Below the pieces are notes generated by a model, which worked only from the letters and a program-made list of their open reading frames with translations, did no database searches and was not told the origin of the DNA. 15,924 bases of DNA. Origin: Syntrophaceae bacterium (GTDB lineage Bacteria; Desulfobacterota; Syntrophia; Syntrophales; UBA2185). Location: positions 1 to 15,924 of the forward strand of contig DNUI01000297.1 of the NCBI GenBank assembly GCA_003508565.1, read 5' to 3'. Below are positions 14,096 through 15,924 of this stretch, piece by piece. A program made the translations under genes and the position numbers. Within the stretch, counting starts at the first letter, position 1; each line of letters begins with the position of its first letter.

Positions 14096-15807
14096 TGCGA
14101 TACTCGGAGTTGTTCCTGCCAACAGTAAGGGAAATACCTGCAGATGCGGAAATTGTAAGCCATCAGCTTATGATAAGGGCAGGAATGATAAGAAAATTAA
14201 CAAGTGGTATTTATACGTACCTTCCCTTAGGATATCGGGTTATCCGGAAGTTTGAGAGGATAGTACGCGAGGAGATGAACAGAGCGGGGGCACAGGAGGT
14301 GTATATGCCGATGGTGCAACCCCGTGAATTATGGGAAGAGTCCGGACGATGGAACCATTACGGAAAAGAACTGCTGCGGTTTAAGGATCGTAATGACAGG
14401 GATTGCTGCCTTGGGCCGACCCACGAGGAGGTGATTACCGATCTCGTCAGGAATGAAATTAAGACATACAGACAACTTCCGAGGAATATCTATCAGATCC
14501 AGACGAAATATCGCGATGAGATACGGCCACGATTCGGTGTCATGAGGTGCAGGGAGTTCAGCATGAAAGATGCGTATAGCTTCGATGCCGATGAGGAAGG
14601 CGTGGACATAAGCTATAAAAAAATGTTTGGTGCCTACATGAGGATATTTCAGCGCTGTGGCCTCAGGTTCAGGGCGGTTGAGGCCGATACGGGAAGCATC
14701 GGAGGGAGCTTTTCACATGAATTCATGGTGATCGCAGATACCGGTGAGGATTCCCTTGTTTTCTGCAGTACCTGTGATTATGCAGCGAACCTGGAAAAGG
14801 CGGAGATTGCCATCCCTGAGGGGCGAAAGGTCAGCGGGGAAGAATTTGTACCTCTGGAAACAGTGCATACGCCGGATATGAAGAGCATCGAAGAAGTTTC
14901 TTGGTTTTTAAGCGTTCAACCCAGGGATGTGGTAAAAACCATGATTTACAGCGCCGATGGCATTCCCGTTGCGGTTCTCGTTAGGGGGGATACGGATGTG
15001 AACGAAATCAAGGTAAAAAACTATCTTAATTGCGATGTTCTCGAGATGGCGGACGACACGATGATCTACAAGGCAACAGGCGCACCTCGCGGATTTGCTG
15101 GTGCCATAGGAATTAAAGCACGAATCATTGCCGATTATTCTCTGATGAATATGACCAATTTTGTCATGGGGGCGAATAAAGAGGATTACCATGTGAAAAA
15201 TGTAAATATCGGCAGGGATATATCGGTGGATTCATTTGCCGACTTGAGAATTGCCAGAGATACTGATTTATGCCCCCGCTGCGGCGGGAATCTCTTATTC
15301 GCCCGCGGTATCGAGGTCGGCCATGTTTTTAAACTCGGGACAAAGTACAGTAAAGCGATGAAAGCCGTATACCTTGATAAGAATGGCAAGGAGCAGTATA
15401 TGGTGATGGGGTGTTACGGCATTGGCATCGGAAGAACTGTCGCGGCATCCATTGAACAAAACCACGATGAACACGGCATTATTTGGCCACTAACGATAGC
15501 TCCCTATCAGGTGATTATTACCCCTGTGAATGTGAATGACGAAAAAATTAAAATAATTTCGGAAAAATTATACGCTTCTCTGTTGGAAAAAGGCGTGGAT
15601 GTTATTGTTGATGACAGAGATGAAAGAGCGGGAGTGAAGTTTAACGATGCCGACCTTATTGGCATTCCTCTCAGGGTAACAATTGGGAAAAAAGCACTCA
15701 GCGAACAAAAGATGGAAGTCAAAATAAGAAAGTCAGGAAAGGTTAAAATTCTGGCAACGGATAAGGTAGTAGATTTCATTTTGAGCTATGTCAATGAAGG
15801 CATGTAA
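14095..15807 (+). CDS. proS: Prolyl-tRNA synthetase (bacterial type with editing domain)
   Basis: Charges tRNA-Pro with proline. The 570-residue length and domain order fit the bacterial type (572 in E. coli). Class II motif 1 region SGIYTYLPLGYRVIRK lies at residues 37-52; PTHEE at 108-112; motif 2 around YRDEIRPRFGVMRCREFSMK (139-158); motif 3 GIGIGRT (442-448), followed by the C-terminal anticodon-binding domain. The insertion (INS) editing domain between motifs 2 and 3, about 225-400, removes mischarged alanine; VVKTM places Lys281 where E. coli has the editing lysine K279. Two CxxC pairs, CSTC (224-227) and CPRC (393-396), flank that domain. GGAAGGAGA (14082-14090) is a strong ribosome-binding site for the ATG at 14095. 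Confidence 0.98.
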   Translation: MRYSELFLPTVREIPADAEIVSHQLMIRAGMIRKLTSGIYTYLPLGYRVIRKFERIVREEMNRAGAQEVYMPMVQPRELWEESGRWNHYGKELLRFKDRNDRDCCLGPTHEEVITDLVRNEIKTYRQLPRNIYQIQTKYRDEIRPRFGVMRCREFSMKDAYSFDADEEGVDISYKKMFGAYMRIFQRCGLRFRAVEADTGSIGGSFSHEFMVIADTGEDSLVFCSTCDYAANLEKAEIAIPEGRKVSGEEFVPLETVHTPDMKSIEEVSWFLSVQPRDVVKTMIYSADGIPVAVLVRGDTDVNEIKVKNYLNCDVLEMADDTMIYKATGAPRGFAGAIGIKARIIADYSLMNMTNFVMGANKEDYHVKNVNIGRDISVDSFADLRIARDTDLCPRCGGNLLFARGIEVGHVFKLGTKYSKAMKAVYLDKNGKEQYMVMGCYGIGIGRTVAASIEQNHDEHGIIWPLTIAPYQVIITPVNVNDEKIKIISEKLYASLLEKGVDVIVDDRDERAGVKFNDADLIGIPLRVTIGKKALSEQKMEVKIRKSGKVKILATDKVVDFILSYVNEGM

Positions 15808-15924
15808 TGTCCATGCTGCGTATTACAGACATACTCGATAAGACACAGTCCTATCTCTCTTCAGAAGAACAGGAGATAATAGAAAAAGCATATATCTTCT
15901 CTGCTTCTGTTCATTTAGGCCAGG
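15807..15924 (+). CDS. RelA/SpoT-family (p)ppGpp synthetase/hydrolase, 5' end only
   Basis: Only the first 39 codons are in the window; the frame is open at the right edge. The readable part, RITDILDKTQSYLSSEEQEI then KAYIFSASVHLGQ, matches the start of long RelA/SpoT proteins, where a short helical lead is followed by the AY-x-FA-x4-H-x-GQ segment that opens the HD hydrolase domain. That His begins the metal-binding HD region in this family, so a bifunctional enzyme is likely but the synthetase domain is not visible. The ATG at 15807 shares one base with the proS stop (TAATG) and follows GAAGG at 15796-15800; an ATG at 15813 is a less well-placed alternative. Being cotranscribed with proS couples tRNA charging to the stringent response. 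Confidence 0.8.
   Translation, partial: MSMLRITDILDKTQSYLSSEEQEIIEKAYIFSASVHLGQ

Overview
The window is a dense stretch of bacterial housekeeping genes. Every confidently assigned gene is on the + strand, and all are intact except the last, which runs off the right edge. The DNA is moderately AT-rich, by eye near 40% G+C (not counted). I see no insertion sequence, phage gene, CRISPR array, tRNA or rRNA. The organism is probably Gram-negative: it makes phosphatidylethanolamine through PssA and Psd, has an RseP-type site-2 protease, and uses the MEP isoprenoid route (Dxr, IspG). The S2 sequence, the short 201-residue EF-Ts, the small Psd, the DUF465/YdcH protein and the rsmD-coaD-aminotransferase order suggest Desulfobacterota (Syntrophia-like) or Nitrospirota. 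That placement comes from memory of family sequences and was not computed.

Layout. (1) Positions 52-2870 hold rpsB-tsf-pyrH-frr, the classic translation operon, closed by a clear intrinsic terminator. (2) Positions 2975-7482 hold uppS-cdsA-dxr-rseP-tsaB, tightly packed with ATGA overlaps, for undecaprenyl diphosphate, CDP-diacylglycerol, isoprenoid precursors, envelope proteolysis and the tRNA t6A modification. (3) Positions 7524-9262 carry a good promoter, a small DUF465 gene, psd and pssA; the two lipid enzymes turn CdsA's product into phosphatidylethanolamine. (4) Positions 9350-12625 hold asd-rsmD-coaD and a class I aminotransferase, joined by three consecutive ATGA overlaps. (5) Positions 12626-13015 are a 390-base gap with no recognisable gene, only short unconvincing reading frames and a small hairpin. 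(6) Positions 13016-15924 hold ispG-proS and the 5' end of a RelA/SpoT-family (p)ppGpp synthetase/hydrolase gene, each joined by a one-base TAATG overlap.

The genes interlock. CdsA supplies CDP-diacylglycerol to PssA, whose product Psd decarboxylates. Dxr and IspG make the isoprenoid precursors that UppS elongates into the lipid carrier for cell-wall synthesis. The aminotransferase and Asd both act around aspartate. ProS and the Rel protein connect tRNA charging with the stringent response.

I do not find a convincing undescribed system here. The parts most worth a second look are the unexplained 390-base gap before ispG, the block of genes lying between rseP and ispG-proS, and the DUF465 gene that leads the phospholipid genes behind its own promoter.
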